The notes under the pieces are model-generated. The model was given only the letters and a program-made list of their open reading frames with translations. It made no database searches and was not told the origin of the DNA. From assembly GCA_020205615.1 (NCBI GenBank), contig CM035166.1, positions 80,529,135-80,593,134 on the forward strand: 64,000 nucleotides of DNA, written 5' to 3'. Below, piece by piece: positions 1 to 10,215 of the stretch (its first letter is position 1; each line of letters starts with the position of its first letter). Made by a program: the position numbers and the translations under genes. The stretch is from Panax quinquefolius (Eukaryota > Streptophyta > Magnoliopsida > Apiales > Araliaceae).

Positions 1-186
1 TCATCCTAATAGCTTTGATCTTTTCTTCTATACATTCATTTACATAATGATAAACATAAAGCACAGATCAAACCTAAAATTTTTTGATCTATCACTAAGT
101 CCTTGTACATGTATTTTTTGAAGGACTTTACATATAAGCATGATTATTTACTTTCAACATCAAATTTAAATATGCAATTCCCAACA
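1..186 (-). repeat. 3' LTR of the copia element, partial
   Basis: These bases match 18166-18349, the start of the 5' LTR on the minus strand. The copy ends with the terminal inverted dinucleotide (plus-strand ca at 185-186). The rest lies beyond the left edge. Differences from the partner are mostly transitions plus a few single-base indels. Confidence 0.9.
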
Positions 187-203
187 ATATCCCCCTATTT
201 GAT
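187..203 (-). other. Polypurine tract of the copia element
   Basis: Directly inside the 3' LTR the minus strand reads aaatagggggatat. This is the purine-rich primer for plus-strand DNA synthesis and has the AAATAGGGGGAT form typical of Sireviruses. Confidence 0.75.
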
Positions 204-384
204 TTTAACATAACCAATGAGATTTGTATCATGATCAACAATTTCTAGATGCAGTTGTTAGAAAGTAAATATGACTTAGTGTTTCAGTGAGCAGCTGAAA
301 TCTCTAGAGAATAAGTATGAATTTATTGATGTTTGTAAAGACAGATATTATAATAAAGCTTAGTTACATCAATAAGAAATGAAT

Positions 385-3300
385 TCCAACTTATCTCTAT
401 ATCTTCTGTCTTTTGTTCCTTGGAGGATTAGCATGCTCTGCAGCTCTCCTTCTCCTGCTGACTTCGTCTCTCCAAGCAATATCTTCCAGCTCGCTTTGAC
501 TCAACCTTTTTTCATGATCATGTCTATTCATAAAGGCAGGGTCTCCAGTCAGCATATGTAGGCCAGTAGTGGTTACCCCTTATGAGCTAGGAGATGGCCC
601 TTAATTCCTTAGCGGTTGCGCCATGATAATTTGTTATTATTCATGTCGTGGAGTCTGATGGCGAGGCTGTCTTGAGGGAGGGCTCCTTGAAGATTGAGCA
701 ATGAGTTTTCCTCTGCCTTTTCCTTTCTCTCATTCCCCTTTATTCTCCCCTATTAAGTCAGCATCAAGAGTTCGAATGTCTTCAGACAGCTGATTCATGC
801 CTTGGATGAGCTCATGGAGCTGATTCCTGGATTGAGCAAAGTCTTCACGAATTTCTTGAACCAGAGAATCAGTTCGAAATTTGCTCTTTTATAGAATGGC
901 CATGTCAGTTTCTGTTTGTTGCATTTGACTCGTTAAAAATGCTTGGAATTCTTTCATTGAGGTTCGTAGACTTGAGAAACTTTCCATCATAAGTTTATTT
1001 TGAGATTCCTAAGTCTTCTGCAGAAGGAGAACTGCTTCCTTGTGCTTCCTGGCAGTCTGAAAGTGAATTTGATCCCTTTCATTAATACTGTGGATCATTT
1101 CCTTGATGATTTCCCTAAGCTTATTTGTAAGCTCGATTTTCGATTCTTTGGGGAGGTGTTGACAAAGATCGATCAAATGGTTCAGCCTCATATGAACAAG
1201 CTCAGAGTGAGTTTTAAGATCTTCTTGAATATCTTTGGTCACCTTCTAGGATGCATTAGATAGCTCAATTTTGGTAGGAAGATATGAGAGAAGCTCAAAC
1301 AGTTGTTGAGTGTTTGGAGGAGATGCTCTAGTATTATGATTTTGCATATTGTAGAGAGCTAGATCAAGGTCAAAATAATTATTGGTTGATGAGGAAGGAA
1401 TATCTGAAGGAGGGGCAGGTATGTGAGGTTGAGTTTCAAGAGGATGTGATATTGGTGCTTGTTGAGTGGGTGACTCTATGATTGGAATAGGATCACTATT
1501 CGTAGAGTGAGAGATGGTAGGAGACTGGATAAATATAAAATTAGGCATATTTGGTTCATCAATTACAGAATGTTGGGATTCTGTAGCTGGAAATTGGTTT
1601 AGTGGATGAAGTATCACTTCCAACCATCTTGGCAATTCGTAGAATTGGTTATAGGTTAATGGGGGACACTGACTAACCCAAAAAGAGATGGGAATTGATT
1701 GTACCTCATGCCCAGTTTTTGAAGAAGGATGGTTAGCAATTAGCTTCTGAGCAAAAGTGAGGTTGCCTGGTAATCCATGAGCAAGCACTGAGATTGCTGG
1801 ATAAACTTTGAAAGTCCAGAACATGTGATCCCAGGAATTAAAAATTTGGGCTTTGTGATAGGGCATCATGGGTAAATAGGAGAACAGTTGATTGTAGTTA
1901 GCTCTCCTATATCCATCCCAACCCACTACAATAATCTCAACTTCATCATCCTCTTCTTCTCGATCTTCATTTTCTTCATTTGAAATTTCCACTACTTCAA
2001 ACATCTCCTCATATCTTGTCTGATCTTCACCCTTTTCTACCTCCATAGCTTTTATACCTTCGATTTCCCTTTCCTCTTGTATCTCCCCCTCAGCTGTAGC
2101 TTTTTCTTGCACAGGAACTTCGAGATACTCCCCCTAAATCTGATCATTTATTTGAACTTCAGGAAGCTCCCCCTCAGCTGGAGCATTCTCTAGTGCAGGA
2201 ACTTCAGGAAGCTCCTTTTCTGCAGCTATTTTTCCTTTCTTATTCCTTTAAAGCTTTCATATTTTCAAGTACATATGTCTTGACGAGCTTTCACTTTGCC
2301 TTTCTGGGTTGAGTTTCAGCCTCGGTGCTTTCTTCAGCTGCAGCTCTGACGATTGATTGAGATATTGTTACAGCATCCATTTTTGGATTGATGTCAAGTC
2401 TGGACTCTACGATCGGTAGTGACTCTACGATCAAAGAGAGAAAAGACTTCTTTATTTTGTGGCTGTGTTTTCCCTTCTTAAGCAGCTAAGAAATGGTGGC
2501 ACTGTCTTCTTCCTCCTCAGACTGCAGCTCTTTCCTCTTTATTTCCTTCAGAGTTTCAGTGCCCGAACACTCTCGGGGTGCATCAGTAGTTGAGCCTTGA
2601 GACTATTCTGTTTGAGCTTTCATTTTCCTCTTACTCTTGCTTTCTCTGATCATAGCGATGGGTTCCTCTTGACTAATTTCTTCTTTTTCATCAGCTTCCT
2701 TTACAACCGACATGTTTCCTGGTAGCCCAGATTCCTTTGCTTAACCAGTCCTTCCACTGGATTCAGACATTATTCTAACATTTTTTGTAAGATTTCTTTT
2801 CCAATTTTGAAATAGTTGATGGGTCATTTTTCTGTTGGGATTGATGGATTCTCATTCCTTGTCCCCAATTTTGTCACCCAAAGCCGATTGCAGGATTATG
2901 CTTATGAACCTCCCATAGAACATTTTTTTCCAGAGCTCATTGATTTCTTTGAACTGAGTATCCACTTCCCAATCCAATCAATAAGTAGGGCCACATAGTT
3001 GAATTGAATCTTGAAGCAGATTGCTGTCATGAGCTTTAGTTGAACTTCATTTACTCTTGGCCAGAGCTTTTACAGCATATGCACTTCCCAATAATGTCAG
3101 CCAGAAATTCATACTTCTGGGGAAACTCTTTCTTCTTGTATCCCTTGGCGTTCTGAAACTTTGTGTGATGCATCTTCTTCAGCTCTTCATGAAATTCGAT
3201 GAAATCCATACATACGAGTCCCTTTGATTTGAAACCTAGGGCTAGGTTTATATCTTCGACTTTGAGTTTAATTTGTTCCCCCTTGACCCTTGTAGTGATG

Positions 3301-3491
3301 ATGTGGTTCTCAAAGACTCCATTGTTATAGAACTCTTTCACCAGCTTCAGGTATATCCATGTGCTGCTGCTCAGAGCTTCTTCAAGACCAGTTTTTTTCA
3401 GAAGAGACAGAATCTCATGAAACTGAGGGTCAGCTGTCTTGAATTCGTCGAAGCAGAGTTAGAAACCAGATATAACATTGGAAGCAGCCAT
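385..3491 (-). pseudogene. Extra 3' ORF of the copia element (env-position ORF), broken
   Basis: A long minus-strand reading frame follows pol and starts near an ATG at 3491. It is cut by in-frame stops and some shifts into open pieces at 3341-3051, 2112-1246 and 1242-1009, with further open stretches down to about 385. Parts in order: an N-terminal domain (LVKEFYNNGVF, then VKGEQIKLKVEDINLALGF); a Lys/Glu-rich middle; a strongly acidic stretch near 1920-2000 followed by a Trp/Tyr-rich part and a Pro/Ser-rich part; a heptad-like helical part (1242-900); and a basic end with RRRR and KRQK clusters. The N-terminal pattern resembles the domain called putative plant transposon protein (Transposase_32), which is an inference. 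No signal peptide or membrane helix is evident, so envelope is a label of position only. Confidence 0.6.
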
Positions 3492-4096
3492 TAATTTTCT
3501 TGAACTGTGGTTGATTGAGTGTTTTAAAAGCTAGGGTTTCTGCTGGTAGAGAGATAAAGAGAGAGAGGAATGAGCTTTTTAAAATTCTGAGGTGAATTTT
3601 CAAAAAACCTTTTCAAACTGTACTTGTAACTTCCCTCCACACGATGTGCATAATGGGGGCACGTGTCGAGTTCTGTCGGGGCTCCACGATTTTAAATAGT
3701 GTTAAAAATATTGATCTGTCCTTAGCTCCCCCTGAGCTAATGTATCCTTTGGGAGGACTACGATCGTCGAGGTTTCTCTACGATGGTAGAGTTCATTGCT
3801 GACTCTTCTCTACGATCATTGTTTATCTCGGTCCTTGTGATGAGCTCTGATATAGCATTCCTTCTGGATTAAGGTAGCTCAGGAAGGGCCAACCTCTTAG
3901 ACTGAACTAAGGGTCAAGTGTGTCCCTGAGGCACTTATCAGAGGGGTTGCTTGGATTTGATAGAAATTATGTTATCACAGGATGCTTCTTTGTCACGTCG
4001 AGGTTGCTCAACGATCATGGTTCCTCTTTAGTCATTTCTACGATTTTAAACATAGCCTTTTTATCTGCATGGTTAGCACAAACTAGAGCATAGAGT
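3492..4096 (-). other. Spacer between copia pol and the extra ORF, with CTACGAT motifs
   Basis: No open frame is convincing here. Plus-strand copies of CTACGAT occur at 3758, 3778, 3810 and 4038, some inside short palindromes such as ctctacgatggtagag. The same heptamer is arrayed in the LTR at 17841-18128. The spacer may carry a splice acceptor or promoter for the downstream ORF, but none can be identified by eye. Confidence 0.5.
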
Positions 4097-5102
4097 TTAT
4101 GGTTGCAGATTTAGCATGCATAACTCACTTATCAATTTATTAAATCTGGATTCTTCTAGAGGCTTTGTAAAGACATCAGCAAGTTAATTTTTAGTAGGGA
4201 TGTATTGTAAAGATATAGTTCCATTTTGAATATGGTCCCTAATAAAATGATATCTTATTTCTGTATGCTTAGTCCTAAAATGCATAACAGGATTATGTGT
4301 TATTGCTATGGCATTTGTGTTATCACAATGAACAGGTATATATTTGAAATCAAACCCATAGTCTGCTAGCTAATTTTTCATCCATAAGATTTGAGCACAG
4401 CAGCTGCCAGTAGCAATGTATTCAGCTTTTGTTGTTGAGGTGGATACTGAGTTTTACTTCTTGTTGAACCAGGACACGAGTCTATTTTCTAGCAACTGAC
4501 AAGTGACACTAGTACTTTTTTTATCGATCTTACAGCCTGCAAAATTAGCATTTGTATATCCTGTCAGTTCAAAGGAGGACTCATTGGGATACCAAAGTCC
4601 CAAGTGAGGTGTGACTTTGAGATACCTGAAAATTCTTTTTACAGCAGTTAAGTGTGATTCCTTAGGATTTGCTTGAAATCTAGCACATATACATGTTGCA
4701 AATATTTTGTTTAGTCTACTGGCAGTTAGATATAGAAGAGAGCCTATCATACCTCCTATATTGAGTAATGTCAATACTTTTACCTTTTTCATCTTTGTCA
4801 AGCTTAGTTGCTGGAGTAATTGGTGTTTTCAAGGGAGAGGATGATTCCATTCCATACTTTTTAAGTAAGTCTTTAATGTACTTGGCTTGGTTAATGAAGA
4901 TACATTCATCAGTTTGCTTTACTTGTAATCCAAGGAAGAAATTCAGCTCACCCATCATACTCATTTCGAACTTGCTCTGCATAAGCTTGGCAAATCTCTT
5001 GCACAACTTTTCATCAGTAGAGCTAAATATAATGTCATCTATATATATTTGAACTAAAAGAACTTTGTTTTTGTTCTTTCTAAGGAATAATGTGGTATCT
5101 AC
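4097..5102 (-). pseudogene. Copia RT C-terminal half and RNase H, broken
   Basis: The minus strand encodes the second half of Ty1/copia reverse transcriptase and the RNase H domain. The active-site YIDDI lies near 5025-5045. It is followed by FFLGLQVKQT, a thumb region with PITPATKLD, the RNase H start with LTGYTNANFAGC (canonical ADWAGC is altered), STSTTKAEYIA, and the usual end ADVFTKPL. The stop is at 4097-4099. A shift near 4716-4800 and stops at about 4450 and 4370 break the frame. The N-terminal half continues at 12718 on the far side of the gypsy insertion: the reading resumes as GRVD then TTLFLRKN across the target site, which confirms one original gene. Confidence 0.85.
5098..5102. 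repeat. Target-site duplication of the inserted gypsy element (tctac)
   Basis: The five bases tctac precede the first LTR base at 5103. The same five follow LTR1 at 7610-7614 and follow LTR2 at 12718-12722. Three copies rather than two is the signature of a rearrangement after insertion. Confidence 0.85.
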
Positions 5103-5514
5103 TGTAAGACCCCAGATTTTATGAATAAAGATTTAATTTTCTCGAAATATTTTTTAAATATTATGGTGTAGATTTGAGATAGTGTTATAGTTGTGGGTAG
5201 TATTTAAAAATTTTGCAAAATATGCAAGTTGTTATATAATATTCGATTGGTCGGGGAATATTCTTTTTGTCGGGGAATATCCGTACGACAGTACAATCAT
5301 TGGTAAACCCCACAACAGAATTATTGTCGAATTGAGAAAACGACAAAAATATTTTATAAAAATAATGGCGGAAGTTTTACCGTTAATACTGTTGAACACT
5401 CGGTGTTAAAAATACGATGTCACGTGTGGTTGCTTTAAGTAGCACACACAAGATTGATTATTAATGCTTATGTGAGAAGTCACTCGGTTTTATTTTATTA
5501 GTATTATTAATGTA

Positions 5515-5880
5515 ATAAAATAGAAAAGCTTTTATATAAAATGAATACTTTTATAAAGTTATTCGTTTTATTAGACTATAAATAGAATATATTATATTCT
5601 ATTATGCATAGTGTTTTGCATAGTAAAATCTTTTTATATAAAATGTAATACTTTTATAAAGTTATTTGTTTTATTAGACTATAAATAGAATATATTATTT
5701 TTTTTATTATGCGTTGTTGCATAGTGCATGCATAGTGTTGCATAATATGCATAGTGTTTTTGCATAGTAAAATTTTTTATATAAAATGTAATACTTTTAT
5801 AAAGTTATTCATTTTATTAGATTATAAATAGAATATATTATATTTTATTTAAAAGATTTTGCTTTAAATATGGACCGTCC
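5515..5880 (+). repeat. AT-rich direct repeats in U3 of LTR1
   Basis: Three imperfect units begin at about 5531, 5633 and 5776. Each carries tttatataaaat, a tataaagttatt block, ctataaatagaata and a tgcatagt cluster. The equivalent block in LTR2 is 10640-10960, and D carries an inverted equivalent at about 61010-61270. They sit just upstream of the presumed promoter and could act as enhancer repeats (inference). Confidence 0.7.
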
Positions 5881-5940
5881 GATTAAAAGTAAATCAATCT
5901 GGACCGCTCATGAATTAGTTACTATCACAATCCATTATTC

Positions 5941-5948
5941 TATAAATA
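5941..5948 (+). promoter_or_regulatory. TATA box of LTR1
   Basis: The sequence tataaata is followed by gaagctcattccttcatt. The same block is conserved in LTR2 at 11046, in A1 at 20235 (tataaatag only) and on the minus strand in A3, A2 and D. Transcription would be expected to start about 30 bp downstream. No start was mapped. Confidence 0.6.
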
Positions 5949-6282
5949 GAAGCTCATTCCTTCATTATTTCTTACGAATTAATTGAAACTCTAGAGAGAA
6001 ACTATAGAGAGTTCTTCTTATATAATCTTGAGCGTATTTTATTTAGAGTTTAAAAAAGCTTTGAGCGTAGTGCAAGTTTTCTTCGAGTATATCCTCGCCC
6101 TACCAATCGGAATACTCTTCTTTCAAAGGTAAGGGATATTATTTGTTGTACTCGTAAGGGGAATTCTTTCTTTCTTATTCATGAAGAGAACTTCTGTTAT
6201 TCCATTCTTTATTATACTGTTGGACTAACTTGTATACGCGGGCTACCCTAAACTTGGTGAAATTCTTCTGTTATTCAATTTT

Positions 6283-6530
6283 TATTATTCTGTTGGAACA
6301 TCCTATCTTTGCGTTTACGCATAACCTGGTTCCGTTGTTTATTATTCTATTGGAACATCATGTCTGTGCATTTACGTATGACCTGGTTCCATTATTTATT
6401 ATTCTATTGGAATATCCTGTCTGTGCGTTTACGCATGACCTGGTTCCGTTATTTATTATTCTATTGGAATAACCTGTCTGTGCGGACTATCGCATACCTG
6501 GTGATTTCTTTTGTTATTCCATTCTTTATT
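6283..6530 (+). repeat. 57-bp tandem repeat array in LTR1
   Basis: About four units of roughly 57 bp each carry ttattattctattggaa, a cctgtctgtgcg block, tttacgcatgacc and tggttccg. Because 57 is a multiple of three, short hydrophobic ORFs run through in two frames (6230-6472 and 6309-6554); I regard them as by-products. Equivalent arrays are at 11380-11600, 28262-28680 (minus), 36105-36500 (minus) and 60420-60680 (minus). Confidence 0.75.
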
Positions 6531-6784
6531 ATACTCAGTTGGTTAAAGTTTTAACTTCTATACTCCATGAAATTAGTGGAATATCCTTGATATTTGCGCT
6601 TCATCCAGTATCTTTAATGGAAATATTCTTCTGAGCATTCTTGAGTGTTACTCTACAAAGAAGTATCATGTTGACAATTTGGACGTTATTGGTTCCTGGA
6701 TAAATTAATTCTTGAACTTATTTTATTGAATTATTATGTCATTGTCATCATCCTCATGTTTATATTATGTTGAAAGTCATATGT

Positions 6785-7074
6785 GGCATGTAGTGCATAG
6801 ATGGACTTGGTATGATTATGACCAGGGATTATTTAGTATAATCATGACCGTAATGTTACAAATGATGAAAAAAAAAGTCCTCATTAGCCCGTAGTGCATT
6901 GATGGACAGTTTTTGATATGATTATGGCTATGGATTCTCTTCGGCCAAGGGTGCAAAGATGAATTGTTTTATGGCATGATCAGGACCGTTGATGAAAACA
7001 TGAATATCTTTGGCCCGTAGTGCATGAATAAATTGTGGTCGTGATACTAAAGAATATCCTTGGCCTGTAGTGCA
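6785..7074 (+). repeat. GGCCCGTAGTGCA motif array in LTR1
   Basis: The 13-mer or a close variant occurs at 6785, 6886, 7012 and 7062, each followed by a gatgaa-like stretch. The motif recurs in every related LTR: 11887-12178, 20817-20941, 27724-27962, 35560-35795 and 59878-60100. Conservation across otherwise diverged LTRs suggests a role, which is unknown. Confidence 0.7.
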
Positions 7075-7609
7075 GGGATGATTTGATGATGTGGATTATT
7101 TATTAAAGTCGAGTCTCAAATGATAAAAGTGATGAAAACCTTTTAAATCATAGAAGATAGTAGATTTTATTCTCTACTGACTCTTCTAATGGATTGCTTG
7201 TTCATTGCAGCTTAAACTTGATATTTGTTATATTATATCGCTTTAACATTTGTTTTAAACTAACGATAATTTATTCTGCATTATCTTTGTCATAATATTT
7301 CTTACTAGGCTAGTTGAGCTTACCGTTTTGCTTTCATTGTTCTCTTTAGGAAATGAGAACGTAGCAGGGACTAGTCGGGGGAAACAGAGTGATGGTCCTA
7401 GATGGTTCATTAGTAGTCCTCACTATTCTGTGAAATAGTGTGATAATAAATGTATTAAGGACTTATTTTGAGTTTGAATACTATCTAGAAGACAATATTT
7501 GTATTAAAACTCACAATATATGTTGTATATTTAAGGTTGTATTTGTATTCTGTACCATGTATTTGGCGACTCAAGATGGGTGATGTATACCTATTTTGGG
7601 GGCGTCACA

Positions 7610-7906
7610 TCTACTCTACCTCTAGTTAAGCCATTTTCAATAAGAAAGTTAGTTAGTGTTTCATACCATGCTCTAGATGCTTGTTTAAGTCCATATAAAG
7701 CTTTGTCTAATCTATAGAAATAATTAGAGAGAGTTGGATTGATGAAACTTGGAGGTTATTCCACATATACTTCTTCTTGAAGTTCACCATTTAAAAATTC
7801 ACTTTTAACATCCATTTGAAAGACTTTGAACTTCATGTGGGCAGCAAAAGCAAGGAATATTCTGATGGCTTCTAATCTGGCAACTGGTGCGAAGGTCTTG
7901 TCATAG
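7610..7906 (-). pseudogene. Duplicated fragment of copia RT
   Basis: This repeats 12718 to about 13012 with around a dozen differences. On the minus strand it encodes the conserved copia RT stretch [14 protein letters not shown] through to the target site. It lies between gypsy LTR1 and gypsy internal sequence, where a normal element would have its primer-binding site directly. The right junction (7901-7910) falls inside the gypsy primer-binding site, whose first bases are lost. Confidence 0.85.
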
Positions 7907-8090
7907 TCAAAGCTTAGGGATATGATCCCTGGCTTAGATGTGAGACAAGAACTAGGAGGGGAGAGACGGAGAATTCCTTCGCTAGTATGACCTACATAAG
8001 TTTATTTGGTATTTAATTTGTCGGTCAAAGTATAGGGATAATATGTGATATGTTAATTAACCCTTGTTTTTTTTGGCAGTGTTTGAAAAT

Positions 8091-8805
8091 GGCAGCTGAA
8101 AATGTTCATAATGGAGTGAATGAGACCGTTGAGACACCTTTAATCACTAACCAGGTTAATGTGTTATCACACGAAGAATAAATTAGAGATATCTACGTGG
8201 TGAGTGAAGAACTAATAGTTGCACCCAAGCTAGTTGTAGAGATAGCAGCTGAGAGTGAGGAAGAAGTGGAAGAAGAGGAACCTGAGGAGAATTGGTTAGA
8301 AGAATTTTATGATCGAAACTTAGAATTACAAAATCGTATTCATGAGTTAGAAGAGCAGTCAAGAACTAAGCAAAGGTGATGGAGCAAAAGAGATGTAACA
8401 ATTCAAAATTGTGTTACCCGATGTGCGACGCTTGAACAGAAGCACTCTTTGGCAGAGTATAAGATATTAGAGCTAGAATCTTAGAATGCTATTATCAAAG
8501 TTCTGATGAAAGAAGAAACAACTGAATGAATGAGAATAGATGACGCATGGGTAAAAGCCGCACGACGTGTAGATATTGTAGAAAAAGACGTCCGATCCAA
8601 TAAAACCAAAATAGATTAAATGGATTTTACTTTTTGGACAACAATTGGGAGAATCCAACATCGAATTTGGAATTACCCAGTGTATAGTGGTCAACCCCAA
8701 TTCGATATGGATCGGAGAATAATGATTCAAATCATGGATCAGGAATGTGACGAAGCACTTAAGGGTGGAATGTACCCTATAGCAAAGTCAAATCTGGTAG
8801 TTTAA
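8091..8805 (+). pseudogene. Coiled-coil ORF0 relic, related to 53612-54319
   Basis: After an N-terminal tail (MAAENVHNGVNETVE), which also survives as a 21-codon relic before gag in A1, comes an acidic segment (EEEVEEEEPEE), a heptad-like segment (FYDRNLELQNRIHELEEQ), DDAWVKAARRVDIVEKDV, and a C-terminal aromatic domain (MDFTFWTTIGRIQHRIWNYP, then IMDQECDEALKGG). Stops at about 8181, 8378, 8481, 8527 and 8617 break it. The intact ORF at 53612-54319 aligns along its length: RDI(Y/H)VV, (F/L)YDRN(L/I)ELQ, (D/E)DAW(V/M)KA. It sits directly before the protease, so it has taken the place of the normal gag. Function is unknown. Confidence 0.75.
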
Positions 8806-9500
8806 GTGAGAGCGTTTGTCGAGAAACCCGAACGAAGTTATTACGGGTAATTGAATTATAAACTCTTGTGAAGTCTATACTTTATTCGGTACTAGTTCTA
8901 CCCACTCTTTTATTTCTCCTACTTGCGCTCAATGTTTAAATTTGACTCCGAAGAAATTAGACTTTGATTTATCTGTTGAAACTCAGTTGGGAGAAACCTT
9001 CGTTACATCCACTATTTATAAATCTTGTTTAATTCAAATTGACACTTTCACGTTACGTGTCGATCTTATCTCTTTGAAAATACTTGCCTTTGATGCGATT
9101 TTAGGAATCGATTGGTTAACTACTCATCATTCTTTTCGTAAGGTTGTTAGTTTTCATATTCTTAACCAACTTGTTATGCGAATTCAAGTAATCAAACCAC
9201 TAAAGTCAATCATTGTCATATCAAGCCATAAGTAAAGAGCCCCGATCCTTTCGTTGTTGACTTCCTTGTATGGAATGCACCGAAGCCAGACTTTCCGTAT
9301 GAGACATTGTGAATTACGATGGCAAGTTTATAGGTATCAGTGTGACGTGTTATCCAAGTCTTGGATGAGATTCACAGTTTTGAATGATATTTCTATTTTT
9401 AATAAATTTTCTGACGTATTCTCGAAGAACTTCTTAGCCTACCCCTAGAGCGTGAAATCGAATTTTGTATTGACCCAAGTACAAAACCCATTTCTAAAAC
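8806..9500 (+). pseudogene. Gypsy protease and start of RT, broken
   Basis: Translation gives the retropepsin-like domain found in all gypsy copies here: NPNEVITG, a degenerate active-site region reading FGTSSTHSFIS instead of D-S/T-G-x-T, then LDFDLSVETQLGETF and ILGIDWLTTHH. Stops at about 8853 and 9234 and a scrambled stretch at 9236-9360 break it. At about 9500 the frame jumps from the protease-RT linker (KPISKT) straight to the end of RNase H ([10 protein letters not shown]), so about 1.2 kb of RT is deleted. Confidence 0.8.
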
Positions 9501-10215
9501 CCTCAAATATTCCTTTACTTAAAACGAACGTAACATGCGCCAAAGACGTTGGCTCGAGCTGTTTAAGATTATGATCGTACCATGTAATATCATCGTGGAA
9601 GTGCGAACGTGGTAGCTGACGCATTGAGTAGAAGATCGTATGTGAGTGCGATGTTAACACAAAGACCCATTTCGTATAACTTACAAATGATGAAGATAAA
9701 GTTAAAGACTCTAGGGACCCACGTGAAGATAACAAATATACGATTAGAATCGACTTTAATCGATAAAGTTAAAGCCACTCAAGCTACACAACCGGAGCTG
9801 ATGAATGTGAAGAAGAAGGTTCAAGAGGGCGTTATTCTAGAAGCAAGAATCGACGAAGAGAGGAAATCTCAACCCTTGATTTAATTGGCCCATTTAAAAT
9901 CCTCGATGAAGTAGGAATTGTGGCATATAGAATCGTTTTACCGCCAAGTATGTTGCGTGTTTAGAATGTTTTTTTTACGTATCGAGGTTACGTAAATATG
10001 TGGACGACCCGAACCACATTATTAAATTAGAACTAAACGATATAGCAGAAGATTTAACGTATGAGGAGATACGTGTTAAAATCTTAGATAAGAAGGATCG
10101 TATTCAACACTCAACTGTTATACCTCATGAATTAGAATCTGAAATGAAGTCAAGGTATCCTCACCTCTTGACATACCAGTGCGTCGTACGTAAATTTCGA
10201 GGCAAAATTTCATAA
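9501..10215 (+). pseudogene. Gypsy RNase H end and integrase remnants
   Basis: The stretch opens with [10 protein letters not shown] and VADALSRRS, which mark the end of RNase H. A short linker segment follows (RLESTLIDKVKATQATQPEL), then a jump to the integrase C-terminal region (FIGPFKILDE, then YVDDPNHIIKLE and DLTYEEIRVKILDKKDRIQ) and the element's end at PHLLTY. The zinc-binding and catalytic DDE parts of integrase are gone. The last part corresponds to the chromodomain-like tail of chromovirus integrases, but the Trp-containing core seen in element B is degraded here. Confidence 0.75.

Larger units (their letters stand above)
6129..7210 (+). other. Putative leader intron inside LTR1
   Basis: A donor-like caaag|gtaaggg at 6129 and an acceptor-like ttcattgcag ending at 7210 frame 1.08 kb that holds both repeat arrays of this LTR. 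Comparable donor and acceptor pairs occur at the same relative places in LTR2, A1, A3 and D. Splicing itself is inferred. Confidence 0.4.
5103..7609 (+). repeat. Gypsy LTR1 (5' LTR or solo-like LTR), 2.5 kb
   Basis: The repeat starts tgtaagacccc and ends ggggcgtcaca, and it is nearly the same as LTR2 (10226-12717). It is flanked on both sides by tctac and copia RT, so alone it has the structure of a solo LTR. Order inside: an AT-rich U3 with three long direct repeats (5515-5880), a TATA box (5941), an exon-like leader, a strong 5' splice-site-like sequence (6129), a 57-bp repeat array, a GTAGTGCA motif array, a 3' splice-site-like sequence (7210) and a short 3' part. Internal gypsy sequence does not follow directly, because copia sequence lies at 7610-7906. 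Confidence 0.9.

Noticed and set aside
1000..1263. Plus-strand ORF of 87 codons
   Set aside because: Shadow of the minus-strand extra ORF of the copia element.
385..3491. True viral envelope gene
   Set aside because: No signal peptide, fusion or membrane segment visible; only the position matches.
6230..6554. Two overlapping hydrophobic ORFs with 19-residue repeats
   Set aside because: They arise because the LTR tandem unit is 57 bp long; they sit in a non-coding part of the LTR and the sister LTR2 breaks them.
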